Assembly (NCBI RefSeq): GCF_014201655.1
Contig: NZ_JACHEX010000004.1
Location: 1 to 64,000, forward strand
DNA from: Thermosipho japonicus
Lineage (GTDB): Bacteria; Thermotogota; Thermotogae; Thermotogales; Fervidobacteriaceae
Direction: 5' to 3'
DNA: 64,000 bases
This document shows, one piece after another, positions 42,959-51,267 of this stretch (positions are counted from its first letter, which is position 1; the number at the start of each line of letters is the position of its first letter). The translations under genes were made by a program, and so were the position numbers. The notes below the pieces were generated by a model that worked only from the letters and a program-made list of their open reading frames with translations, was not told where the DNA came from and ran no database searches.

Positions 42959-43607
42959 TTTCGTTTTTAAGTTTTTGTGTATAAATATGTGCAAGACGCG
43001 TTGGTTCTGGAAGTTTATATTTAGTTATGTATTTTTTTACTATGTTTAGCGAGCTATCAAGATCTATTAAATGTCCAGGAGAAATAAAAATTGGTTTTGT
43101 ATTTTCTCTGCTTTTTAAAACAATTCCGATTTTTTCTCCATTGTGCCAAAGATAAGAAAATGAAAATTTAGTATTCGAAGGTTCATCATACGTTCCAACT
43201 AATTTCTTTTTTGCTATACCAATTGTTGGCTTTTTGATCCATAATCCCATATGAGATGCAATTCCAAGCTTTCTAGGGTGTGCAATTCCATGACCGTCAA
43301 ACATAACAAGATTTACATTTGTTTTAATTTTTTGCCATGCTTTTAAAAACACAGGGCCTTCCCTAAATGCAAGAAGTCCTGGAATGTATGGATATTTAAT
43401 TTCGTCAATGTGATAAGTGATTTCTACAACATTAAATTTGCTATCTATAACTACTATAACAGCCAATGATTTATTATCAATGTAAGACAAATCAACTCCA
43501 GCTACATATGTAGGAGTTTTATTGAAGGGCTTGAAAATTAATTTATCTTTTAGAGACTTTTGAATTGATATAGCTTCTTTTGGAGAAACATTCCACCTAT
43601 GAATCAT
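42942..43607 (-). CDS. nfi: Endonuclease V
   Basis: 221 residues, the usual size. Cuts DNA next to deoxyinosine to start repair of deaminated adenine. Motifs: AGVDLSY (catalytic Asp), FREGPVFLKAW, VMFDGHGIAHPRKLGIASHMG, GIAKKKLVG. Last gene of an eight-gene minus-strand unit; its 3' end overlaps the LCP gene. Weak RBS. Confidence 0.93.
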   Translation of the reverse strand: MIHRWNVSPKEAISIQKSLKDKLIFKPFNKTPTYVAGVDLSYIDNKSLAVIVVIDSKFNVVEITYHIDEIKYPYIPGLLAFREGPVFLKAWQKIKTNVNLVMFDGHGIAHPRKLGIASHMGLWIKKPTIGIAKKKLVGTYDEPSNTKFSFSYLWHNGEKIGIVLKSRENTKPIFISPGHLIDLDSSLNIVKKYITKYKLPEPTRLAHIYTQKLKNEIIEKE

Positions 43608-43613
43608 AATTTC

Positions 43614-44324
43614 TCAAAAACCTTCATATAGTAATTTAGAAACTTCTAACCATATAAATTTGTCTTCTTTAATAGAGTATACAAAGTGAATGTAGCCAAT
43701 TCTATCAGCATGAGATATACCTGATAAAGTGATAATTCCTTTCAATTCATAAATATCATCTTTTCCAAAGTCAAAAGCTTCTAGATTTGATATTCCTCCA
43801 ATGAATAAATCTTTGTTTTCACCAATAAATTGACCAAATTTGTTGTAAATTTTTTCATTTATATATTGTTCCTTTTTTTCACTTAAATCTAAAAAAGTAT
43901 ATTTGTCTTTATATGTTATTAGCGCTTTAAATCCATCAAAAAACTTTGCTTTAAGGTCTAGTTTTAAATCATTACTTAATAAAATCCCTTTCTTTAAGGA
44001 GTAAATAAAATATTCACTATAGTTACCACTACCACCACTATCGCTAATGATTAGGATATCTTTAATGCTGTCACCATCAAAATCATAAATTACCATTTTT
44101 GGTGAATAGCCTCCAAAATCCAATTTTATGTTCTTTTCTAACTTTTCATTTTTAATTTTCAGAACAAAAGTGTCATAATAAATTTCACTTAATTTATTAC
44201 CTTCTAAGGTTATATTTTCAAGTATCCCATCATTATCAATATCTGTATTAGTAGAGGTTATTACATTTGCATATGAAAAAATAGAAAAGATAAATAATAT
44301 TATCGAAAGAATAACCTTTTTCAT
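43614..44324 (-). CDS. Exported FG-GAP/VCBS-like protein
   Basis: 236 residues. Signal peptide (MKKVILSIILFIFSIFSYA). The mature part has calcium-loop-like sequences DIDNDGILE and DFDGDSIKD with ISDSGGSG, as in FG-GAP/VCBS beta-propeller repeats, though too few for a complete propeller. ATG at 44324 after AAAGGAG. Function unknown; exported beta protein in a repair/tRNA gene unit. Confidence 0.7.
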   Translation of the reverse strand: MKKVILSIILFIFSIFSYANVITSTNTDIDNDGILENITLEGNKLSEIYYDTFVLKIKNEKLEKNIKLDFGGYSPKMVIYDFDGDSIKDILIISDSGGSGNYSEYFIYSLKKGILLSNDLKLDLKAKFFDGFKALITYKDKYTFLDLSEKKEQYINEKIYNKFGQFIGENKDLFIGGISNLEAFDFGKDDIYELKGIITLSGISHADRIGYIHFVYSIKEDKFIWLEVSKLLYEGF

Positions 44325-44328
44325 ATTT

Positions 44329-45285
44329 TTAACTCCTTTCGCTAAATTTGTTTGTTTTTGGCTCAAACCATTTAAAAAAGTATTTTCCTTGATATGTATC
44401 TTTTTCTTTTAATCTTTTTTCAATCATATTAATAATCTGTATTTTTGGAATTCCCCAATTACCAAAGATAGTTCCATTATTTGGAGGATCTGCTACCAAT
44501 CGATGAATAGTTATTTTTGGGGAGAGAAATTCTAAAAATTGTATGACTCTTTCAATATAGCTGTCAAGTGTTCCAATTTGAATTTTATTTTCTTTAAAAA
44601 GTTTTCCTAAAATTGTGTTTTCGACAACGTATAGTGAATGTATTTTAACACCATCTATATCTAGAACTGATAGAATTTTTGCTGTTTCAATTACATCAAG
44701 CATATCATCCGTTGGAAAGTTTAAGATCACATGCGAAATAAGTTCAAAACTTCTTTCTTTAATTTTTTTTGCAGCATAAATGTATTCAGCTAATGTGTGA
44801 CCACGATTCATTTTTACAAGAGTATGATAATTTGAAGTTTGAAGTCCCATTTCTATTGATACGTCAATCTTTTCTCTTAATTCTTCTAGTAAATCCAAAA
44901 TTTCGTCTGAAATACAATCAGGTCTAGTGGAAATAGAAATTTGAACTATATCTTCATCTATTGCGCTAAAATAAACTTTTTTAAGTTTTTCAATTGGTGC
45001 GTAAGTGTTTGAATAATTTTGAAAATATGCTATAAATTTTTTGGCACCCTTTTTTATGTATCTTTCCTTCATTTTTCTTATTTGAGTTTTTATATCAAAC
45101 TCACCAAAAGTGGTAAAACCGCTACCCGTTTCATCACAAAACAAGCAACCAGGTAATCCATTTTCACGGTTTGGACAGCTAAACCCTACATTTATTGGTA
45201 ACCTATATACTTTTTCACCATATTTTTTCTTTAGTTCAACACTTAGTTTTCTGTACCTATAACCTTCCTGTAAAAAGTCGAAAAT
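44329..45285 (-). CDS. TIGR01212/YtqA-type radical SAM protein
   Basis: 318 residues when begun at ATT 45285. The [4Fe-4S] Cys motif appears as SCPNRENGLPGCLFC (family spacing), then FIAYFQNYSNTYA, SIEMGLQTSN, HVILNFP and KIHSLYVVENT. The family belongs to the Elp3-like radical SAM enzymes; its reaction is not established. The canonical-start frame beginning at TTG 45144 would lose the first two cluster cysteines, so translation must begin upstream, where only AUU after a GGAGG is available before an in-frame stop. Overlaps mtaD by 43 bp. Confidence 0.82.
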   Translation of the reverse strand: MFDFLQEGYRYRKLSVELKKKYGEKVYRLPINVGFSCPNRENGLPGCLFCDETGSGFTTFGEFDIKTQIRKMKERYIKKGAKKFIAYFQNYSNTYAPIEKLKKVYFSAIDEDIVQISISTRPDCISDEILDLLEELREKIDVSIEMGLQTSNYHTLVKMNRGHTLAEYIYAAKKIKERSFELISHVILNFPTDDMLDVIETAKILSVLDIDGVKIHSLYVVENTILGKLFKENKIQIGTLDSYIERVIQFLEFLSPKITIHRLVADPPNNGTIFGNWGIPKIQIINMIEKRLKEKDTYQGKYFFKWFEPKTNKFSERS

Positions 45286-46484
45286 TTTCTATATACCTCC
45301 TTTTCATCAATAGTTGGGAATGTACCATTATAATATGTAAATTTTCCATTTACCATCGTAGCAAATACATCAACTTTTGAATGAATTATATGTTTTTTCA
45401 TATTTTCGATAGGATAGAAACTTGGATTTTTCAAATTAATTATTGTTAGATCAGCTGGGAAACCTTCTTTTATTTCTCCACCTTCTATATTTAACGATCT
45501 ATAACCGTTTATCGTTAGCATTTTAAGCATTTGATTAATGTCAAGATTTTGAGGATTGTCCTTTTTTTGTAATAGAGAAGCAATTCTAGCTTCAAATAGT
45601 ATGTCAAGAGAATTGTTACTAGCAGGTCCATCTGTTCCAAGAGCTACAGTCAAGCCATTTTCGATCATTTTTTGAATAGGTGCTATACCATTTCCTAATT
45701 TTAAATTACTGGTAGGATTGTGAGAAATAAATACATTAAAATCTTTTAGCATTTTAATGTCATTATCATCAAGATGAACACAGTGAACGGCAAGAAAATG
45801 ATAATCAGCAATTCCAGAAGAAAGAATTTGTGAAAGTGAAAATTGCTCTTTCTCCCATTTATTTTCAAATAAATGCATTGTAACAGGAATTTTTAATTTT
45901 CTGGAGAGTTTACCAATTTCCTTTAAAGCTTCAAAAGAACAAGTATAAGGGGCATGTGGACCAAGCCCTACGAAAATTCTATTATCAATACCATGCCACT
46001 TTTCAAAAAGTGAAAGTGCTTCTTTAAGTCTGCTTTTTTCAATTTTGTCTTCTTCTGAGACAAGGCCTCTAGTTAAAAGTGCTTTCATTCCAAAATCTTT
46101 TACAGCTTGTGCAACAGAATTTTCAAACATATACATATCACAAAAAGCTACGATACCGTTTTTAGACATTTCCATCATCGAAAGCATCGATGCAAAATAA
46201 ACTATATCTTCGTTTAATTTTTCTTCAAGTGGTATTATATTTTTAAAAAGCCATTGGTTAAAAGGTAAATCTTCTGCAATACCTCTTAAAATAGACATTG
46301 CTGCATGAGTATGTGTGTTTATTAGGCCTGGAATTATTAATTTATTATCTAGATCAAATTCTTCATCCTCATTATCTTTTAAATTTTTATCAATTTTCAT
46401 TATTTTTCCGTTATCAATTTTTATGTCAACTTTCTCAATGCTGGAATTCCAATTTCTTAAAACATATGCATTTCTTAAAATCAT
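45243..46484 (-). CDS. mtaD: 5-methylthioadenosine/S-adenosylhomocysteine deaminase
   Basis: 413 residues, amidohydrolase. Deaminates SAH, MTA or adenosine; the Thermotoga maritima enzyme of this type is well studied. Metal ligands: the HTHA motif (INTHTHAAMS), TMHLFENKWE, AVHCVHLDD (His), and LGTDGPASNNS (Asp). ATG at 46484 after AAGGGTG; overlaps the rsfS stop by 1 bp (TAATG). Its 3' end contains the start region of the radical SAM gene. Provides hypoxanthine-type products for the salvage enzymes elsewhere. Confidence 0.9.
   Translation of the reverse strand: MILRNAYVLRNWNSSIEKVDIKIDNGKIMKIDKNLKDNEDEEFDLDNKLIIPGLINTHTHAAMSILRGIAEDLPFNQWLFKNIIPLEEKLNEDIVYFASMLSMMEMSKNGIVAFCDMYMFENSVAQAVKDFGMKALLTRGLVSEEDKIEKSRLKEALSLFEKWHGIDNRIFVGLGPHAPYTCSFEALKEIGKLSRKLKIPVTMHLFENKWEKEQFSLSQILSSGIADYHFLAVHCVHLDDNDIKMLKDFNVFISHNPTSNLKLGNGIAPIQKMIENGLTVALGTDGPASNNSLDILFEARIASLLQKKDNPQNLDINQMLKMLTINGYRSLNIEGGEIKEGFPADLTIINLKNPSFYPIENMKKHIIHSKVDVFATMVNGKFTYYNGTFPTIDEKEVYRKFSTFYRKVIGTEN
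45283..45300 (-). promoter_or_regulatory. Radical SAM gene: GGAGG followed by an AUU start candidate
   Basis: On the minus strand GGAGG (45300-45296) is followed 10 nt later by ATT (45285-45283). An in-frame TAG at 45291-45289 limits the coding region, and no ATG, GTG or TTG occurs between it and the [4Fe-4S] Cys motif; the first canonical codon is the TTG at 45144. Confidence 0.6.
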
Positions 46485-46819
46485 TATTTTTCACCCTTTA
46501 TTTTTTTAGCATCTATCCATAAACCTTCAAGGTCATAAAATTCTCTTGCTTCTTTTGTAAAAATATGTATAACAATGTCAGATGCATCAATTATAAGCCA
46601 TTCATGATTATCCTCTTTGTCATAGTAAATTATTTGTTTTCCAATTTCAGATAATAAGTCTAAAATTGTTTCTCTTAAACTATTCATATGAGTATTGCTA
46701 TTAGCAGTAAGGATTATAAAGTAATCTGTGGGGACATTAGTATTTGACATATCCAAAATAACTGGTTCAATTGCTTCTTTTTCTAAAATTTTTTTCCAAA
46801 TTAATTCTAAAATTTCCAA
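46484..46819 (-). CDS. rsfS: Ribosomal silencing factor RsfS
   Basis: 111 residues. Binds L14 on the large subunit and blocks subunit joining under starvation. DUF143 motifs: DMSNTNVPTDYFIILTANSNTH and HEWLIIDASDIVIHIF, then REFYDLEGLW. TTG start with GAGGAGGTG. Lies 4 bp after folC. Confidence 0.93.
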   Translation of the reverse strand: MEILELIWKKILEKEAIEPVILDMSNTNVPTDYFIILTANSNTHMNSLRETILDLLSEIGKQIIYYDKEDNHEWLIIDASDIVIHIFTKEAREFYDLEGLWIDAKKIKGEK

Positions 46820-46823
46820 ATTA

Positions 46824-48125
46824 TCACCTCCTCATTAATTCCAACTCTTCATCTATGTAACCATTTTCTAAATAGCTTCTTATGAAACCAACAAGATAAA
46901 ATGAACCAGTAACAACTTTTAAATCAGCTTTCATTTCTTTAAGTTTTTCAATTGCTTGTAGTGGATCATCTATAAATTCACAAGATTTTGAAAAGTCTTT
47001 GACCAAATTATATGTTTCTAAACAATTTATAGCTCTATGTGATGGAGGGCAAGTAACTATAACATGTTCAAATTCAGGAATAAGTTTTGAGATAACAGAA
47101 ATTTTATCTTTATCATCTAAAATTCCAAATAATGCTATTTTACTAGCGTTTTTGAAATATATATTCAAATTTTCCAAAAATTTTTCAGCAGCTTGTGGAT
47201 TGTGAGAGCCATCAAGAAGAAATCCATTGAACATTTCAAATCTCCCAGGTATAAATGCTTCTTTAAATGCTGCAAATGTATTATTTACATCAATTTTTTC
47301 AAACAATTCGTATGCTTTTAAAGCAATTGCTGCATTTATAGGTTGATGTGTCCCATTTAAATTTACCTCAAATCCTTTAATAGTAGTATCACCGTAATAG
47401 TTTATTATATTTTTTCCAAATTGATATTTTACAACTTCATAATCGAAGTTTTTTCCAAGTTCATATACTTTTGCATTCTTATCTGAAGCAATACCGTATA
47501 TAACCTTTTTAGCTTCTTTTGGAATATTACCAATTACTACTGGTCTATTTTCTTTTATAATTCCAGCTTTTTCATACGCAATTTTTTCAAGAGAGTTTCC
47601 AAGAATTTTTGTATGCTCAAGACTTACCGTAGTAATTATTGAGACTTCGGGAATAATTACATTAGTTGCGTCGAATCTTCCTCCAAGACCAACTTCAATG
47701 GTTGAAATTTCTACGTTTTCTTCTTTATCTATTTCAAATGCAAGAGCGGTTGCAAATTCAAAAAAGCTTGGAGAAAATTCTTTACCTTTTTTATCCATTT
47801 CTTCGGACTGTTTCTTAACTAGCTTAAAGGCATTTAAAAAGCGCTCCTTTGATATGTATTTTCCATTAATCGGAAATCTTTCAAGAATTGAAGATAAGTG
47901 GGGAGATAGATATCCCCCCACTTTATGCCCATGATTTTTTGCTAAATAATGTAGAAATGTTGTAGTACTTCCTTTTCCATTTGATCCAGTAATATGAAAA
48001 CATTTATAATTTTTCTCTGGATCATTGAGTCTTTTTAATAATTCTTCTATTCTATAAAGTCCTATTTTAATTTTTCCATAAGGTCGTTTAAAGTATAAGT
48101 ATTTTAAGGCGTCTAAATACTCCAT
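46824..48125 (-). CDS. folC: Folylpolyglutamate synthase/dihydrofolate synthase
   Basis: 433 residues. ATP-dependent ligase that adds Glu to folates. Mur-ligase fold with the P-loop ITGSNGKGST (about residue 43), SPHLSS, EVGLGGRFDATN, VSLEHTKILG, KAGIIKE, and C-terminal LLDGSHNPQA. Between valS and rsfS; weak RBS. Confidence 0.93.
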   Translation of the reverse strand: MEYLDALKYLYFKRPYGKIKIGLYRIEELLKRLNDPEKNYKCFHITGSNGKGSTTTFLHYLAKNHGHKVGGYLSPHLSSILERFPINGKYISKERFLNAFKLVKKQSEEMDKKGKEFSPSFFEFATALAFEIDKEENVEISTIEVGLGGRFDATNVIIPEVSIITTVSLEHTKILGNSLEKIAYEKAGIIKENRPVVIGNIPKEAKKVIYGIASDKNAKVYELGKNFDYEVVKYQFGKNIINYYGDTTIKGFEVNLNGTHQPINAAIALKAYELFEKIDVNNTFAAFKEAFIPGRFEMFNGFLLDGSHNPQAAEKFLENLNIYFKNASKIALFGILDDKDKISVISKLIPEFEHVIVTCPPSHRAINCLETYNLVKDFSKSCEFIDDPLQAIEKLKEMKADLKVVTGSFYLVGFIRSYLENGYIDEELELMRR

Positions 48126-48136
48126 ATTATCACTTC

Positions 48137-50731
48137 TTATTTTAGTGATGTAATTATATTTTTAATTTTTTTGACTTGTTCTTCTATGTTTGTTAACTTT
48201 TCTTTTGCCTCTTCCACAATTTCTTCAGGAGCACCTTCCAAAAATTTCTTGTTATTAAGTTTATTTCTAAATTTTTGTGCATCTTTTTCAAGTTTTTTAA
48301 TTTTTTTGTTAAGTCTATTTATTTCAGTTTCAATATCTATTAAATTACCAAGTTCGACGTAAACTTCTAATTCATTATTTACAAATGCATTTGCTGATTT
48401 TTCAGGCTTTTGATTACTGATTTTTATGTTTTCTACATTTCCAAGAGTTCTTATATATAACTTTTCTTCTTCTGTAAAGTCATGATTAGAAGTAATGTTT
48501 ACTTTTTGACTTTGAGGAATGTTTATTTCCGCTTTCACATTTCTAATACCTTTTATGATATTCATTAATAATGAAAAGCGTTCTTCACTACTATTGTCTA
48601 TTAATTCATCATTAACTTTTGGCCATTCAGATACCGTAATTGACTCTCTCGATGTTGGAAGTTTTTGCCATAATTCTTCAGTTATAAATGGCATAAATGG
48701 ATGTAATAGTTTTAAGCTATTGTCTAGAACGGCAACTAAGACGTTTTGAACAAGATGCTTTTCCTCAGTTTTTAGTCTTGGTTTTGATACTTCAATATAC
48801 CAGTCACAGAATTCATCCCAGAAGAAATTGTATATCTCTCTTGCTGCAAGGTTAAATTCATATTGTTCAATTGCATTAGTTACGTTATTTATAGTTTTTT
48901 GTAGTCTTGAAAGGATCCATTTATCAGATAAATTAAGATTTTCAAGAGGAACTTCTTTATAATCTTCCAAATTCATTATTATAAATCTTGTTGCGTTCCA
49001 GATTTTATTAGCAAATTTTTTACTAGTATCTATATTCTTAATATCAAGTTTAATGTCCCTTCCTTGGGCAGCAAGTAGAGCTAAAGTAAACCTCATTGGA
49101 TCTGCACCATATTCTTGAATAACCTCTAATGGATCTATACCATTTCCCAAGGATTTACTCATTTTTCTTCCGAATTTGTCTCTCACAAGTTGATGGATGT
49201 AAACATCGCTAAAAGGCTTTTCGCCCATAAATTCATAGCCCATCATGACCATTCTTGCAACCCAGAAGAAGATTATATCAAAACCTGTGACTAATACATC
49301 TGTTGGATAGAATTCTTTCAAATCGGATGTATTTTCAGGCCAGCCAAGTGTACTAAAGGGCCAAAGTGCAGATGAAAACCAAGTATCTAGAACATCTTCT
49401 TCTTGCTTTAGATTAGTACTACCACATTTTTCACATTTTTTAACTTCTTCTTCAGAAACGTTAATGTGACCGCAATCTTGGCAATACCAAATTGGGATTC
49501 TATGTCCCCACCAAAGTTGTCTACTAATACACCAATCTCTGATTTCGTACATCCAATTTAAATATACTTTTTTCCATCTATCAGGATAAAACTTTACTTC
49601 TCCTTTTTCAACAGCTTCAATAGCTTTTTCAGCAAGAGGCTTCATTTTAACAAACCATTGATCCATTAGCATAGGTTCTATAACTGTATTGCATCTATAG
49701 CAATGACCAACAGAATGTTTAATATCTTCAATTTTTACTAAATAACCTTCTTTTTTCAAATCTTCTACTATTTTTTCTCTTGCTTGATACCTATCAAGAC
49801 CTTTATATTTTCCTCCATTTTCATTAATTGTCATATCATCGTTGAAAATATTAATAAATTCAAGATTATGTCTTTGACCAATTAAGTAGTCATTAGGATC
49901 ATGTGCAGGTGTTACTTTTAATGCACCAGTTCCAAATTCAGGATCTGCATGCATATCAGCTATTATCTTTATTTTCCTTCCAACAAGTGGAACAATAACT
50001 TCTTTTCCAATAAGTTCTTTATATCTTTCATCCGAAGGCGAAACAGCAATAGCAGTGTCTCCTAGCATGGTTTCAGGACGTGTTGTTGCGATTATTATTT
50101 CGCCATTACCATCAGCAAAATGATATTTTATGTAATATAATTTGCCATCGTGTTCTTCATATTCGACTTCTTCATCGGAAAGAACAGTTTTACATCTAGG
50201 ACACCAATTTACTATATATTTGCCTTTATAAATTAGTCCTTTTTTATAAAGAGAAACAAAAACTTTTTTTACAGCTTTTGAAAGTCCCTCATCTAAAGTG
50301 AAACGTTCTCTTGTCCAGTCAACTGAAGCACCAATAGCCATTATTTGATTCTTAATAGTATTACGATATGTGTTAGCCCAATCCCAAACAATTTCCAAAA
50401 ATTTTTCTCTTCCAAGTTCTTCTCTTTTTTTACCTTCTTTTTCAATAGCTTTTTCTACAGCTGTTTGAGTTGCAATTCCTGCATGATCTTCTCCTGGTAC
50501 CCATAAAGTTTTAAATCCATTCATTCTTTTAAATCTTACTAGGATATCTTGAAGGGTTATGTTTAAAGCATGACCCATGTGTATTTTTCCAGTAATGTTA
50601 GGAGGAGGAATAACGATCGAATATTTTGGCCCGTCTTTTTTAGGAGTAAAATATCCTTTTTCTAGCCAAAATTTGTACCATTTTGTTTCAATATTTGCTG
50701 GATCATACCTTGTACCAATTTCATTATTCAC
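48137..50731 (-). CDS. valS: Valyl-tRNA synthetase
   Basis: 864 residues. Class Ia synthetase: HIGH motif as HMGH in PPPNITGKIHMGHALN, the editing CP1 domain (IIATTRPETMLGDTAIAV, AHDPNDY), the KMSKS signature (RKMSKSLGNGIDP), a zinc-type CxxC set (CQDCGH, CEKCGS) and the C-terminal coiled-coil arm. The start is chosen at GTG 50731; TTG 50734 is also well spaced from GGGAGGTG. It overlaps the upstream GGDEF-like gene by 8 bp. Confidence 0.96.
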   Translation of the reverse strand: MNNEIGTRYDPANIETKWYKFWLEKGYFTPKKDGPKYSIVIPPPNITGKIHMGHALNITLQDILVRFKRMNGFKTLWVPGEDHAGIATQTAVEKAIEKEGKKREELGREKFLEIVWDWANTYRNTIKNQIMAIGASVDWTRERFTLDEGLSKAVKKVFVSLYKKGLIYKGKYIVNWCPRCKTVLSDEEVEYEEHDGKLYYIKYHFADGNGEIIIATTRPETMLGDTAIAVSPSDERYKELIGKEVIVPLVGRKIKIIADMHADPEFGTGALKVTPAHDPNDYLIGQRHNLEFINIFNDDMTINENGGKYKGLDRYQAREKIVEDLKKEGYLVKIEDIKHSVGHCYRCNTVIEPMLMDQWFVKMKPLAEKAIEAVEKGEVKFYPDRWKKVYLNWMYEIRDWCISRQLWWGHRIPIWYCQDCGHINVSEEEVKKCEKCGSTNLKQEEDVLDTWFSSALWPFSTLGWPENTSDLKEFYPTDVLVTGFDIIFFWVARMVMMGYEFMGEKPFSDVYIHQLVRDKFGRKMSKSLGNGIDPLEVIQEYGADPMRFTLALLAAQGRDIKLDIKNIDTSKKFANKIWNATRFIIMNLEDYKEVPLENLNLSDKWILSRLQKTINNVTNAIEQYEFNLAAREIYNFFWDEFCDWYIEVSKPRLKTEEKHLVQNVLVAVLDNSLKLLHPFMPFITEELWQKLPTSRESITVSEWPKVNDELIDNSSEERFSLLMNIIKGIRNVKAEINIPQSQKVNITSNHDFTEEEKLYIRTLGNVENIKISNQKPEKSANAFVNNELEVYVELGNLIDIETEINRLNKKIKKLEKDAQKFRNKLNNKKFLEGAPEEIVEEAKEKLTNIEEQVKKIKNIITSLK

Positions 50732-51140
50732 CAATTGCACCTCCCAATTTTTCTATTTTTATTTTTGTATCAATTTTTATGTTTTTATCTTTATAATTTA
50801 AAAGCAAATAGTCTAATGATTCTTTTATTCGATTTGCAATTTGTTTGGCGGTTATTTCATTAATTCCATGTAAAATTATTGAGAATCTTTTTTGGCCGCT
50901 CCTGCATACAAAATCTTTTGGAATCCTTACACTATGTTTGATAACAGATGCAGCTCTTGCAATCACAAAATTTATTTCATCCTCTGCAAGTGAATCAAAA
51001 TCAAGGTCCAGTGTTATTACAAAAAAAGTTGAACTCGAATTACTCAGCATGGAGTATACAGTATTAAAAAAAGATTCATTTGGAAGTCTTGTAACTTGAT
51101 CAACAAAATTACCATTTAGTAATTTTAATAGATAATCCAT
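50724..51140 (-). CDS. Degenerate GGDEF-domain protein
   Basis: 138 residues: one GGDEF-like fold with the N-terminal DQVTRLPNESFFNTV (compare DPLTGLPNRxxF), but the active-site loop is SGQKRF instead of GGDEF, and the metal-binding DxD is LDLDFDSL. It cannot be a cyclase; it may bind c-di-GMP or GTP or be a remnant. ATG at 51140 after AGAGGTG. First gene of the minus-strand unit with valS. Confidence 0.7.
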   Translation of the reverse strand: MDYLLKLLNGNFVDQVTRLPNESFFNTVYSMLSNSSSTFFVITLDLDFDSLAEDEINFVIARAASVIKHSVRIPKDFVCRSGQKRFSIILHGINEITAKQIANRIKESLDYLLLNYKDKNIKIDTKIKIEKLGGAIGE

Positions 51141-51170
51141 ATTAATCACCTCTTAATTAATTTCTTCTTT

Positions 51171-51179
51171 ATTATAACA
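51171..51179 (-). promoter_or_regulatory. Extended -10 promoter for the valS unit
   Basis: TGTTATAAT on the minus strand, 31 nt before the ATG of the degenerate GGDEF gene. Together with the rnfC promoter it makes an 11-bp perfect inverted repeat (51171-51181 and 51212-51222). Confidence 0.65.
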
Positions 51180-51213
51180 TATTCTTTAAGGTTGTGAAAA
51201 GTTCGAAATAGTA

Positions 51214-51222
51214 TGTTATAAT
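51214..51222 (+). promoter_or_regulatory. Extended -10 promoter for rnfCDGEA
   Basis: TGTTATAAT, a perfect extended -10 on the plus strand, 45 nt before the rnfC TTG. A weak TTGTGA lies 19 bp upstream of the hexamer. Confidence 0.65.
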
Positions 51223-51267
51223 GTAAAATTGGATGGTGAATTTTAATTTTTTGGGAGGTGTGGTGTC

